DNA of 64,000 nt from Ophiostoma sp. CBS 140.51 (GCA_029298735.1 JANSLP010000079.1:54144-118143), one strand, 5' to 3'; positions 1 through 11,217 are shown, numbered from the stretch's first letter. Translations and numbers: made by a program. Notes: a model not told the origin generated them from the sequence alone.

Positions 1-169
1 ACCAAAAAAAAAGCGAGAAACAAAAATCAGAAAGAGGTTCAGAAATCATGTCCGTCCATAACTGACACATTTGCGAAAGAAAAGAAAAGAAACCACTGTC
101 CACTTCCTGCTCACCTATCGTGATCGCCAGCCATCGGCGTGTCTCTGTGACTTCATACTCACCTTGCTC
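1..169. other. Window-edge sequence, no gene seen
   Basis: A-rich sequence downstream (minus sense) of the first gene. A small plus-strand ORF at 71-307 has no protein-like character and overlaps the RGG tail on the other strand. I see nothing else. Confidence 0.4.
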
Positions 170-496
170 TTAAACCCACCCATTTCCCCATCTGCCAGTG
201 CCGTAGCCACTGTTGTCATTGCCGCTACTCAAATTGTTACCATTGTAGTAGACAAACTCGGACAGGTCGGGGAACCGAGTGCGAGACGCCGACAACGAAG
301 ACGATGAGGGCTGGCCGCCACGGTTGACACTACCACCACCACGACCGCTGCGGCCGCCCCGACCGCCACGGTTACGAACAGGCTGAGCGACACCAGGACG
401 AGGACGGCTGTTGCCGTTGACAGGTGTGCTGCCGTTGATAATGGTCGGCCGGGGAGGAGACCGATTGAGGTTGGTCTGGGACGGCTCCCGGCGACC
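170..496 (-). other. In-frame RGG-rich reading frame after the TAG stop
   Basis: Directly downstream of the TAG at 499-497, in the same frame, 108 codons stay open to a TAA at 172-170. The translation is protein-like. It begins GRREPSQTNLNRSPP, has an Arg/Gly-rich RGG box around tail residues 41-61, and ends in a Tyr/Asn/Gly-rich segment with YGTGRWGNGW. RGG boxes commonly bind RNA. The codon before the stop is CAG CAG, so one C-to-T change (CAG to TAG) would explain the stop. Readthrough or an unusual intron are alternatives. A donor-like GTGAGT lies 9 bases after the TAA, so the 3' end may be more complex. Confidence 0.55.
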
Positions 497-3116
497 CTAC
501 TGCTGGGAGCTGCTGCCCTGAGGCGAAGAGAAGGCGTTGTTAGATGCGCCAAAGTGATTGTTGTTGTAGTTTTGGTCGAGTCCACCGCGCGGGATATCGG
601 CCACACCACGCGTCAAGGCAGGATGGTTGGACAAAAGAACGACATCGGGCTGCCGGTTCTCTTGAGTGCGAGAGGGCCGAGGATGAGTCTGGGCCGGCGT
701 CTGGTTCTGCGGCTGCGTCTGCGTCGTCTGACGCTGCGTCACCGGAGCCGTGCGGATCCACGGGTTCTCGACTTGGCCGCGAACAAACGGCAGACGCGAA
801 GCTGTGTCGTTGCGGTCCTCAGCGTCGTCGGTCAAGCCAACGACAGGCACTGTGAAAGTGGTCTGCGTGGCAAGGACAGGAGAATGGCCAGAAGGGTTTC
901 GAGGCCGTGGAGCGTGAATTATGGCGGCAGCCTGGCCGGAAAACTGGCTGCGGTTGGCACTGCCCACGCCGTTCACGATCTGGCGAGTACGGTCGTTGTT
1001 GGTCGTGGTGGTGGCACCGTTGCCAGAGGAGTTAGCATTTTGATTGCGGGCTATTTGCCGAAGGTAGGCGGGCACATTGATTGAGGGTGCGCTGACAGAA
1101 ACCACAGAAGATGCCGAGTCTTCTTGCTCGCCAGCTGAATTCTGTTCACCGGTCTGGATATCACTGAGGCTTCCACCAGTCAGGTCCTGGGCGACTGAGC
1201 CGGTCGAAACAGCGTGGGCAGCTTCGCTAAGAATGTCCAATCTGGTGCGAGGTGGCAGTTGCAGGTCAATTGGGTTGCCAGTTTGGGGCTGCTCGCTCAT
1301 CTGACGGCGCCCATTGTTGTCAACGCGAGGAATGGGAGTGGGAGGAGGAACCATCACACTGGCCTCCGGCGTCAGAGTAGACTCGGCCACCAAGAGGGGT
1401 GCCGCAAAGGTGCCGTGAGCGACGGCTATGGCGCCACTCATCTCGACGGGCCCGGCATAGTCACTCAGCAGGCTTGGGGCACTCGGGGTCCCAAAAAAGT
1501 AGGACAGCTCGTTGTCCGCCGCCACCCACGAAGAAGAGACGCCGCCGTTGTTGGTGCCACCAGTCGTGTTGCCTTGTCTGGCGCCAAAGTCGGGAGGCTC
1601 GAGGCACGGCGTGGTGGGAGGCTTGTGACGGGCACCCCAGATGGAAGGCGGAGCAGCACTGCCACCACGGCGCGAAGGCGAAGTGTACTCTGGGAAGCGG
1701 TCGCGAGGGTCAATCACGGAGCTGTCGAGAACCGAGGCCAAGCTGAACGAAGGAGAGGGTGAGCTGCGGACGGAACTGCGAACAGACACAGCCGCGGACA
1801 CACCTTGTTCGCGCACACTGGGCTCGGGGCTGCGGCTCTCAGAGTCGCTATCTTCCTCCTGCCGCTCTGGAACAATCAGCGGTTCCCGGCGGATGGGTGT
1901 CATCACGTTCGGGAGAGGCCGGGGCCGGTGGGGCGGGCTGAGACAGGGAGACCGGGGAGAGCGAGGACGAATGATATTGCCGACAGGGAGGCCGGCAATA
2001 ATTTCATCTGCGGCGTCGAGGAGGTCGGGTGACTCAACATCCCCGCTCATGACGATTTCATTATCATCATCACCTTCGTAACTAGAAGCGTCTGCCTCGT
2101 CACCGCTCCGTCTGGCCTTTATGGCCTTCACGGCAGCATCGTCGTCGTCCGCGTCATTGTCTTCCTCGTCACTGCTGCTGCCATGACCATCGGTACCAAA
2201 GAGGCTCTTGATCTTGTCGTTCTTGTCCGGCGGTCCGCCTCCACCACCAAAAGAGCCCGTAATGGTTGATGTACCGTTGAAAAAGACACGCGTGCGTGTG
2301 TGCTCGGCAAACACAGGACAAGACACGGCCTTGATGTAAATGCCGCTCATGCTGCGGATGTGTTCAAGGAAGTCGCCTGTACACATAAATGTCAGTATAC
2401 AAGTACAAGTATGAGCTTTTGTTCTGTTTTTGTTTAGGGTGCACTTACGGCAGCTCTTGCACGGCCTGTGGCCCAGATAAATGCGGGCACCCAGGCGGCG
2501 GTCAGAAAGACCTGCGTTAAGTAGCTGGCCGTCTAGAGCATCACGAATTCTCATGTTGGCGAATTGCATCTGCTTGCCAAAGAAATAAAGGCCGAGCTGT
2601 GTCGAGTGTTAATAAGGGAAGAAGAATAAAACAAAAAAAGACAACTGTAAGACCGTGTTTTCTTACCTTCTTCTCTGCGTGGCAGGCATCGTAGCGGTAT
2701 TCGTTTTCGGGCACGCGCTCCGACGACTTAGGGGTGTCTCGGACGCTGATTCTGAGCGTGAAATTACTGACGGCACAGAAGTCACGGACAAGCTTGGTCC
2801 ACTTCTCTCCATCCAGATTCAGGCCGTCGGCAGGGGTCTTGCGCCAGCCACTCGTACAGACCTTCATCGGCGTCGAAGTGCCATTTGCAATAAGGCAGGC
2901 CGGCGTGGCTTGAATGCGAGAGGTTCCCGGAAGGCCAGTCTTTGCGGTGGCAAGCTCGTTCATGACAACGAGCTTTCGGCCACGGTCCTTCCAGGCAAAG
3001 GAGATTTTGGGCTTGCACTTCTTGTTGCCGTCTCCATCGGACTTGTACCGGCTCTTAGCGGTGCTGCCCGTGTTCCCTTTCTTTTTGGGCAGCTTGGACT
3101 TCTTGTCGCTCGTCAT
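497..3116 (-). CDS. Deaminase-motif protein with long disordered C-terminus
   Basis: I read three exons: 3116-2667, 2596-2449 and 2376-497, giving 825 residues. Donors are GTAAGA and GTAAGT, and both acceptors are CAG. The start was chosen at MTSDKKSK because it opens a Lys-rich segment typical of a real N-terminus; an in-frame ATG about 35 codons upstream is less likely. Splicing exon 1 to exon 2 joins H146-A-E148 to P195-C196-K-S-C199, the zinc-binding signature of the cytidine-deaminase fold, followed by RDFLEHI. The region before it (about residues 35-150) is compact and folded-looking. After about residue 230 the protein is Ser/Pro/Thr/Gln/Asn-rich and probably disordered, with acidic Asp/Glu runs. 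The substrate is unknown: nucleic acid or free base are both possible. The TAG at 497-499 is followed by a further in-frame open tail. Exon structure is secure; the enzymatic role is inferred from the motif only. Confidence 0.65.
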
Positions 3117-4004
3117 GGTCGGCTGTGACGGCGAGAAGCAAGGAAAGTGGGTGTGAAAAATAGTAGACGCAGAGCAAGACGCGAAGGGACAAATCTGGTG
3201 ATGGTTAGTTAATGTCAACAAATAAAGATGAATTTTGACAATAAAGAGTCATCAAACTTACTAAATAGTTGATAAAGTGAAATGAAGAAGAAGAAGTGTT
3301 GTTATGAAGTGAAGCAACGCGAGATCACAAAAGTGAAATCGGTGGCGATGCGAGGTGAAAAGATGAGAGAGAAGTAAATAACGGTGGTGAAAGACGAAAA
3401 GAGCGGGGGAGACGACAAAGGTTCATAACAAAAAGGCAACAACTGGCAAACCCGAGTCACACGGGCCAAAATAAACGGCGTGTTCACGGGTGGCCAGACG
3501 AACTCTCTAGTCATGGCGGGCAATTACGGTGAGTGAATGACAATTTTCGTCCGATCTTTTGTGAACTCGGTGTTTGGTGAATATCAGCTGAGAGGTGAGA
3601 TGTCAACAAAATAGGCCTACACCAAAAGCAACTAACAGACAACAGCAAGCAGGGCATACTTGATCAAAACCATGTATAGCCAACTACGCATAGGCACAGC
3701 ATATCAGCACAATACATCACAGTGAATGTCGGAGCAAACTGAAAGTATAGGGACCTGTTCCTTTTCTTTTTGAATTTTTCTTTCTTTTTTTGAGTGGTAT
3801 TTTAAGAAAGTTGTGAAAGCAAAAGAAGAAAACAAGCAAAAAAATGACCCCAAAGGCGCCGAGAACCCGAATCCATTCAGACTGGACTAGACTTTTGAAG
3901 AAGTAAATATCAAAGCCCTCATATCATGAGAAACGCTCTTCCCTGCCCCCTTTTATTTTTTATTCATCATAGGTAAAAAAAAAACGTGGACGTGGGCGAC
4001 AAAT
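3117..4004. promoter_or_regulatory. Upstream region of the deaminase-motif gene; 3' flank of eS19
   Basis: AT-rich intergenic DNA of about 0.9 kb. It should contain the promoter of the minus-strand gene starting at 3116 and, at its right end, the 3' UTR of the eS19 gene. A purine-rich stretch on the plus strand (about 3270-3420) would be a pyrimidine-rich leader on the minus strand, typical of fungal promoters. No ORF looks real. Confidence 0.4.
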
Positions 4005-5068
4005 TTACTCGTCATCCTCATCCTCGTCCTCCTCGTCCTCCTCGGCGGTGGTCTGGGCGATACGGTCCAAATCACGCTGGCCGGCCTGGGTGATGCGGCG
4101 GCCACCCTTCTCCTCGTCAACCTCGACGATGCCAATGGCAGCCAGCGACTGCAGGACCTTGCGGTCGACGGAGCCGGAGGCGTTGACATGCTTGCCGGGG
4201 CGGCAGCCACGGTTCTTGGCAGTGCCGTGGACCTTGCGGAGACGGCCAACACCAACAGTCTTGCGGAGGTAGACGTGGCGGGCGACCGAGGCGGCGCGGA
4301 CGTAGAACCAGTCAATGTCCTGGGGAGGGAGCTCCTTGGCGTGGCCAGTCTTGACGGTGTCGACCCAGCCTAAAATGAAGTGTTAGAAATTCAATTGTGA
4401 TGTCGGGGGTATGAAAATCATTAGAAACGTGGGGGGAACGTACCAGGAATGGGGAGCTTGCCCTGACGCTTCAGGAAAGCAGCGTAGGCGACGATAAACT
4501 TCTGGGCCTAGAGCCAGGAAAAAGAAAACCCCATTAGCAAATATTCCGTCATAGGAAGTCTTTCGACTCCCTCACGCCTGCTCCAAAGATGTGTTCCTAC
4601 TGCCGCATGGCCAGACCTAGTTTCCAAGGTCCTCCATGTCGCCCAGTCTGTGTGTATATGATCCGTCTCTTTCTCATGGCATCATCGTGTGTGTCGTGCG
4701 TGGTCGGCGTGGGCAGTCCTTGGTTCTCTCTCTTTATCTTCCTTATCAGGACAAGACACAGACGAGAGAGAAGTGGTGTGCGCCGTTTCTTCCGTCTCGT
4801 AGTCGAGCGACGGCAGTCTCAAATCAATGCGACCTCAACCTCCCATATTCCAGAGAGAAGGAGAGCAGAGACGAAGACAGCCGTCGTCTATCCACAGAGT
4901 TGCGCAACAACAGTTCGATCCATGTTTCGTTTTGGTGCGCATCGGTGTCGCGGACGTGAGGGAGATTTTGTCGTCGAAATTTTTTGGGGACTTCATTCCT
5001 GCTAAATCATTTCTTCTTCATCCTGGGAAAACACCTACATCGACATCCCGAACGGAAACACCACCCAT
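4005..5068 (-). CDS. rps19: 40S ribosomal protein S19 (eS19)
   Basis: Three exons: 5068-5039 (MGGVSVRDVD), 4507-4444 (AQKFIVAYAAFLKRQGKL..) and 4369-4005, giving 152 residues. Donors are GTAGGT and GTACGT; both acceptors are TAG. The protein has the usual eS19 landmarks: AYAAFLKRQGKLPIPGWVDT, the DIDWFYVRAAS block, LRKTVGVGRLRKVHG and GGRRITQAGQRDLDRIAQ. It ends in a run of Glu/Asp longer than in yeast Rps19. eS19 is a structural component of the head of the small ribosomal subunit and is needed for pre-rRNA maturation. Intron 1 is long (531 nt), a common trait of fungal ribosomal protein genes. A TAGGGTTT (AAACCCTA on the coding strand) sits about 250 bp upstream of the start. Confidence 0.93.
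4508..5038 (-). other. 531-nt first intron of the eS19 gene
   Basis: Bounded by GTAGGT (5038) and CTCTAG (4508). Several short ORFs on both strands are not protein-like. Introns of ribosomal protein genes often host snoRNAs, but I could not recognise C/D or H/ACA boxes with confidence. Confidence 0.7.
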
Positions 5069-6571
5069 CTTGAATAGAGGTTTTTGTTTTTGGGGTTTTG
5101 GGGGAGAAAAAGAGAAAGGTCGTCGAGGTCGTTGGGCGTGGAACGTGGTTGTCGAAAAGAGAGGTGAAAAAGTCGGGATCGTGGAGAGGAGGGAAAGGAA
5201 GTTCAAACGTCTTTTGGCTCGTTTGGTTGGCGGGGCCCGCTTGCTAGGAAAATTTTGGGAAAAAATTGGCAAAAGAGAAAAGGGACCAATGGTTGGAGAC
5301 CCACCCTGCAGAAAAAGTCTAGGGTTTGCCAGCCCTTTGCGCAGGTGATGGCGCTAGTGTCAGTATTATGTCATCCAGATGACATAAGATGTCCAGAGTC
5401 TATGGCGGTGCAACTGTGGCTAGTGGAACCAGCCAAAAGTGGGTCATCGGATTGAACGAGCCGACGCCCCTCATTGGCCAGCAGCTCAATAATACAAAAC
5501 AGAGTGCATTACTGTGTGAGACCAGAATGCTGTGCGACCAGCACCAGGGCTTCGAGAAACATCGAGGGAAGGTGCGATGCAGCAGAACCCCTATCTTCAA
5601 GGCCAAACCTAGAAATATTAGTAGATACATGTATGGAACTTATTTTGCATCAAACACATTTTTTTCTGTATTTTCAACGAACTTTCCGCCACCTCCAACC
5701 CACCCACAACCACAGTTTGACCGCCTCCCATTTGCCGAAATGGTGCGGTTGCCAATTGCCGACCAGCCAAAAAAGGGTCTGCAGGTGGACAATGGCCGTT
5801 TCCCGCGCTTTCCCACGCTGGCCAAGTTGGCTGCATCATCCTCTGCCTTTCTTCGCTTTCGCCCTCTTCCCGCCTGCCCCGTCCTCGCTAGCTAATACAC
5901 CCCCTCCTGCGGAGAGAGCTTGCCTAGGAACAGTATGCGGAGACCTATCCAGTGTCTGGGGAAATGTGTTAGTCGACAACAGACATCCCTGTTCTTGACT
6001 CTTGAAGGTGGAGAGAACCGCTCAATGCAGCCGCCAATGGGTTGTCTCGGAGTTCGCTGTCCACCAATGTCCACCGAAGACAGGCAGGGGATGAAGCAAA
6101 AAGAGGAGGGCCTGCACGGAGAAAGCTCTCAAGTGACATGGGCGAATGTTGAAGAGCTGTCATGTCGCTCTCGGCAATTTTGCTAGGCAAAAACAACACG
6201 GCGAAAGGAGCCAAAGGCTGGCACCCCGGCCAGGCCTTGTCAAAGCGACGAAGTGAGAGGAGTGCCGTTCCAGTGAGGGGAAGCTCTTGTCGTCCTTTTT
6301 TTGGTTTAATAGAGCCGCCTGCCCCCCGATTCACGGACTGTCTCTGCCGTGTGCGGGCGAGGTGACAGCAGAAGGATTTCAATTTCACCGTTTCTGTTCA
6401 GCATTTTCTTTTTTTCTTTCTAGTTTTACTTTTGTTCTTTTCGTTCTTTTGTCTTCAAGTTCAACCATCGCGAACATCCACCTCCACATACAGCTTTAGC
6501 TTCACCTCCAGCCTTACCGATACGCTGCTGACGGCCAAATCGACAAGCAAGCAATAGAGGGCCAGCAAAAG
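5069..6571. promoter_or_regulatory. Divergent promoter region between eS19 (-) and Fat1-like gene (+)
   Basis: About 1.5 kb between two start codons facing away from each other. On the eS19 side there is a telobox-like AAACCCTA (minus strand, 5327-5320). On the right side, pyrimidine-rich DNA (about 6390-6520) precedes the plus-strand ATG, as expected for a fungal leader. Short ORFs in all frames look accidental. Confidence 0.5.
5320..5327 (-). promoter_or_regulatory. Telobox-like AAACCCTA upstream of eS19
   Basis: TAGGGTTT on the plus strand, AAACCCTA in the direction of eS19 transcription, about 250 bp before the ATG. ACCCTA motifs are known binding sites for Tbf1-type factors at ribosomal protein promoters in several ascomycetes. 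Its function here is inferred from motif and position. Confidence 0.35.
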
Positions 6572-8622
6572 ATGGAACTCGGTACGTCTGACACCCTCCG
6601 CACAATCTCACGCCAAGACAAACTCTTTTGTTGTTTTCAAGTTCAACATCTCCTCGGACGTATGAACCCCCAACTAACACTCCCCTTTCTTCTAGTAACG
6701 GCTGCTGCCGCCACAGCGGCGGCCACGACGGCCGGCCTGGCCTACCTCGAGGCTCGCTTCCACATTCGCAAAGATATCCAGTACATCCGAGGCCGGCGCA
6801 AGCTGCGCAAGATGATGGACAAGGCCATCAAGGAGAAGCGTCTGTCACCTTACTACTTTATCGAGCAAAACACCCGCGAAGACCCCAACCACGAAGCCAT
6901 TTGGTCGCGTGATGGCTGCTACACACGCAAGGAAATGTATGACCGTGCCAACCAATACGCCCAGTGGTTCTTAAAGCAGGGCGTGCAGCCTGGTGATTTG
7001 GTGGCCCTTTTCATGATCAACTCGCCCGACTTTATCACGGCATGGCTGGGATTGTTGGCCATTGGCGCCGCACCGGCCATGATCAACTTCCACCTGACGA
7101 GCCAGGCACTCCTACACTGTCTGGGGATCAGTGCGGCCAAGCTGATCCTGGTCGACGGGCCACCCGACGCTCACGCTCGCATTGCCGCCGTCCAGACCGA
7201 TCTCGACGCCCAAGGCTACCGCGTGGTCGACTTGGCACAAGCACGCCCCGAAGTGTACGCCACGGATGCCCGCCGGCCGGGTGACGAGCTTCGTGCTGGT
7301 GTGAAGCCGCATTGGCCATCGTCAATGTTCTATACCAGCGGCACGACAGGCATGCCCAAGGCGTGTTACTTGCCAATTGCAGCAGCCTTTGGCCACGGCG
7401 CCGGCAACCACACGGGCCTCAACCCCGTTGACCGTCCCAACGAACGCTACTACGTCTGCATGCCCTACTACCACGGCACGGGCGGCATCAACGCCATGGC
7501 TCAAGTCTTGTGCGGCACAACGCTATGCATCGCCCCCAAGTTCAGTGTCTCGGGCTTCTGGCGGGACATTCGCGACTCCCGGGCCACCTGGTTCGTCTAT
7601 GTCGGCGAGACCCTCCGTTACCTACTAGCGCAACCGCCATCCCCAGACGACAAAAACCACAAGGTGCACACCATCTTTGGCAACGGCCTGCGACCCGACG
7701 TGTGGGACAAGTTCCGCGACCGGTTCGGCATCGAGCGCATCTACGAATTCTTTAACAGCACCGAGGGCGTCTTCCCCCTCGATAACCCCTGCCGCGGCGA
7801 GTTCCACAAGCACTCCGTCGGCCACCACGGTATGCTGCTCCGCTGGCGGTACAGTGACGAGTACATCCCTGTGGCCATTGATGCCGAGACGGGCGATATT
7901 GCCCGTGACCCAAAGACAGGGTTTGCTTTCCGAGTGCCGTACTCCCAAGGTGGCGAGGTGCTCATCCGTATTCCCGGCGAACGCGTCTTTGGTGGCTATG
8001 TCGGCAACGAGGCGGCCACGGAGAAGAAGATGGAACGCAATGTATTCCGCAAGGGCGACTGCTTCTACCGCACGGGTGATGCTCTGCGGCGCGACGACGA
8101 CGGCCGCTGGTTCTTCATGGACCGGCTAGGCGATACTTTCCGGTGGAAGGGCGAGAACGTGTCAACGACTGAAGTCAGTGAGGTGCTCGGCAAGTTCCCT
8201 GGTGTGCTTGAAGCCAATGTCTACGGTGTTGGTCTGCCCGGCCACGACGGCAAAGCAGGTGCTGCGGCACTGCACATTGATCCAGCCCAGCGTGCCGACT
8301 TTGATCATCAGCTATTCCTAGCGTGAGCCCCCTTTTAATTCGACAGACATCTTATTTATTCCCCTGCTAACAGTTTAGACATGCCCGCAAACACCTCCCG
8401 AAATACGCCGTCCCCGTCTTCGTCCGACACGTCCAGGAAGCCTCGACGACACACAATAACAAGCAGAACAAGGTGCCGCTCAAGAGCGAGGGCGTTGACC
8501 CAGACAAGGTCACAGAGGGCGATCTGATCATGTGGATCGACGGCCACGGCAAGGGCGCTACGTACGTGCCGTTTACAAAAGTCGACTGGGACAGTCTGCA
8601 CTCTGGCAAGGCGAGACTGTAG
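6572..8622 (+). CDS. fat1: Very-long-chain acyl-CoA synthetase / fatty acid transporter (Fat1 type)
   Basis: Three exons: 6572-6581 (MEL plus one base), 6696-8322 and 8379-8622, giving 626 residues. Intron 1 has GTACGT, CTAAC and TTCTAG; intron 2 has GTGAGC, CTAAC and TTTAG. Intron 1 is 114 nt with no stop in frame, so unspliced RNA would also be open. The N-terminus has an Ala-rich hydrophobic segment (membrane anchor) followed by LEARFHIRKD. The AMP-binding P-loop YTSGTTGMPKA is near residue 215, and FNSTEG follows. The C-terminal block near residue 460 contains YRTGD, FMDRLGDTFRWKGENVST and LGKFPGV. These features fit the Fat1/FATP group, which activates very-long-chain fatty acids to CoA thioesters with ATP and assists fatty acid import, at the ER, peroxisome or lipid-droplet surface. 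Length matches the family. Confidence 0.9.
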
Positions 8623-9382
8623 ACGTTTACACATATTACAGTGATACAGTTAGATAGAAGACGAAAGATGTAGAAAAGAGTAGATCAGAGTAGATCAGAG
8701 TGTATTCCTAATTATTTTTCACTTTATTTTATTTTATTTCATCCACATAATTAACTAGCCAGAAATACAAGAAGAAAAATAAAAGATAAAAACTTCCATC
8801 TAGACCAGTATCCACCATTGATAAACGAAGACAAAACATGGTGTTATTCACCAAATATGGCCATAAGTGCTTCTTTCTCGGCGATGTGATGAGATCCTCT
8901 TAGTTAAAACCTGTACCGAAACCACCATCCATCTGCTCCACGCTGCTTGCCCCATCACAACACTACAAAAACAGTCATTCCCAATTCACCTGCCCATTGG
9001 CTCTCCAGGTTAATTTCTTGTTTTCTTCCTCTTCCTCATCTTTTTCTTCTTCTTTTTGGCGTCCTCTCTTGGAGTCGGCTGTGTCTTCGGTGTGATGGAA
9101 TGGGCTCTTGGTGTGTGTAGTCTTGTATATATCCGCCAATTATCTGTACAGCGTTTGTTGAGTGTTTCCATGTATATGACTCATCAGATACCGTTGTTTC
9201 TGACATAAAATCAGTCTCTGTAGGGCAGGGACTTGTTTATGGTTATGGCAATTTTGTCCGTTGTTTCCATCATCCGTTGACTTATTTGTAAACGAATAGT
9301 CTTCCATGCGCTTCCAGGCTCTTCTAAGTTTGAGAGCTACTCGAAATGCCTTCAGAAACTCTCTGGCCTTCAGGTTTACCTC

Positions 9383-9778
9383 TTATTGTCTAAGCTGGAC
9401 CAGTTTCATGGAACGAGTTTGACGAGGTCTAACTGAGTACATCTCCGAAGCTCTATTTGTTTGGACAACTATCGACTCGGCAATGGCTTCGGGACGTGGA
9501 TCACGAGCATCAATAAATTCCTGGCCAGTGACTTTTGTCACTTTCCACGCAGTCAGCAATGGGAATTTGACAAAGGCCAAAAAGCACCATCAAACTGTTG
9601 AGGTAAAAGGTTTCCGCTTCATGAAAGCAACAGTAAGGTCCAGAATTTGCCTTCCAGCATAATGAATACCGAAACCCAATCTTGGCAACAGCATGTAGGG
9701 ATTAACGTGAACTAGTCTGCATTCTGATCCACGCCTTGAAGGCATCAGCCGGTGGCGATGTGACTTCTTTTTGCACAC
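9383..9778 (-). pseudogene. Decayed coding fragment of unknown family
   Basis: Two neighbouring minus-strand frames, 9778-9590 and 9580-9383, read like successive parts of one protein: a hydrophobic block (NPYMLLPRLGFGIHYAGRQI), then KFPLLTAWKVTKVTGQEFID and ARDPRPEAIAESIVV. A stop between them and the absence of a plausible start or end point to a broken gene. I do not recognise the family. Confidence 0.3.
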
Positions 9779-10618
9779 CTAACGGAGCTGTGATGCTTCA
9801 AATTCGCTTGGGGGCTAACATCTCCGATGCGTGAAGTAAACAGGGTTGGACGTCGGTCATGCTCCTGTTTGGGGGCTTTTATTCAAAGAAAACCACAGCA
9901 CCAGTTGATGATTCCAAGCCCTCCACTTCTAGTGAATCTTCTGGCCACTTCAGTATTCACCGTGAACATTCTCAGGGCCTTTCAGTGGAGTCCTCATAGC
10001 ATGAATACCAATTCGCTTTGTCTGACTCTGATGCTTGTGGTGTTTTGGCCATTTGACCTCATAGCATGAGTACCAAGTCTTCCAGGGTTACAGTCTGATT
10101 TTGACGCTTTCAAAACCGGTGCGTAATTGGTCCTTATTGACAATGCACCCTGTGTTTAAAGTACCGGCCAGACTTCATATTGCAAGTTCGAAAAGTTGGT
10201 GCACAGATAGTGTGCCATATGGGCATCCGACACCTTGTTTTTGGTATCACCACAACGTTTCCTGTCCGGCTCCTAGGAGCAGCCTGGCTTGGGAAGTTGC
10301 ATTCTCGTAGAATAAAGTGCTGTGTTGGTAGGTCATGCACTTATCAATCTCCATGCTTGCCGTAATATCATCGGTGGCGGGCTCAGTCTCTGTCCTTTTC
10401 TTGTGACATATTTTAACGCCTCGACAGCTTTCGTACCAGATCTTTTGGGGATAAAACCGGTCTAGAATTTCGGCTGCGAGAGTGTGCCCCTTTCTTAAAG
10501 TTGACAGAAGCATGTCTTGTTGGAGACTTTGCGTTCAACTTGATGACACCTGAGTGTCCTTCTGCAGCTCCTCGAGAGATTTGTGTGTGACTTGTGCTTT
10601 GTCTACAGCGTGTCATAG

Positions 10619-10831
10619 ATGCGCGGTAAGGCTGTCGAGGCCGAGCTGAACGTCGGTGCTGAGGCCGACAAGCCCCGCGCCGTCTTCGTTAAGTGCGATA
10701 TCCGCTCGTGGGGTCGTCGTTGCAAGTTGAGAAGCTTCTTTGCATTGTACACTGCTGTGCTTGCGCTCGGCAACATCAATCTTGGTGTACGTGGGTGCGT
10801 CAGCCCGGTGAGAACAGTTTGGCCTGCATAA
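10619..10831 (+). pseudogene. Fragment resembling a short-chain dehydrogenase
   Basis: The frame reads GKAVEAEL...DKPRAVFVKCDIRSW, then a garbled stretch ending LALGNINLGVRGCVSPV. This resembles the part of NAD(P)-dependent short-chain dehydrogenases that runs from the second beta strand (..VFVKCDVRSW) towards the NAG motif (..G-I-D/N-I-V-V-A-N-A-G-V). The Rossmann Gly-rich N-terminus and the catalytic YxxxK are not visible, and the expected NAG is degenerate. I call it a relic. Confidence 0.35.
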
Positions 10832-11190
10832 AGCCTCTTCCACCTCGTTAATGTTCTTGGTGTGGTCTCCTTTTCCCAGGATATCTTCCGAAACTGTTTC
10901 TTTGTTGTTTAAAAATGTACTTGACATGTCCTTATCATCGCCAGGCAAATATGAGTGGTCCACAGCGATCGTTGTTGGCAGTGAAGTCTTACTATTACCG
11001 TCGAAAGTAAGTCCGGCTTTCATAAAGACTTTTCCACGCCGTCGGCGTTTTTTTAATGTTTCTCTGGACATGATGCCACTGGGGCCAAGTAATTTTCGAT
11101 CGATGAAGATCGATGCATCTTCGGCATAGGGTGAGCACATCTGCTTTCTTCCATGCGGCAGAGGGCCTAACACTCTTTAACATAGCAATA

Positions 11191-11217
11191 CAACAACAAC
11201 AACAACAACAACAACAA
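11191..11217 (+). repeat. (CAA)9 microsatellite
   Basis: Nine perfect CAA units within the relic zone. No coding use is evident. Confidence 0.9.

Noticed and set aside
229..609. 126-residue minus-strand ORF
   Set aside because: It overlaps the RGG tail in another frame and its translation is Ala/Val/Ser low complexity. The RGG frame is far more protein-like.
4508..5038. snoRNA inside the eS19 intron
   Set aside because: I looked for C/D and H/ACA boxes with flanking stems and found no convincing set.
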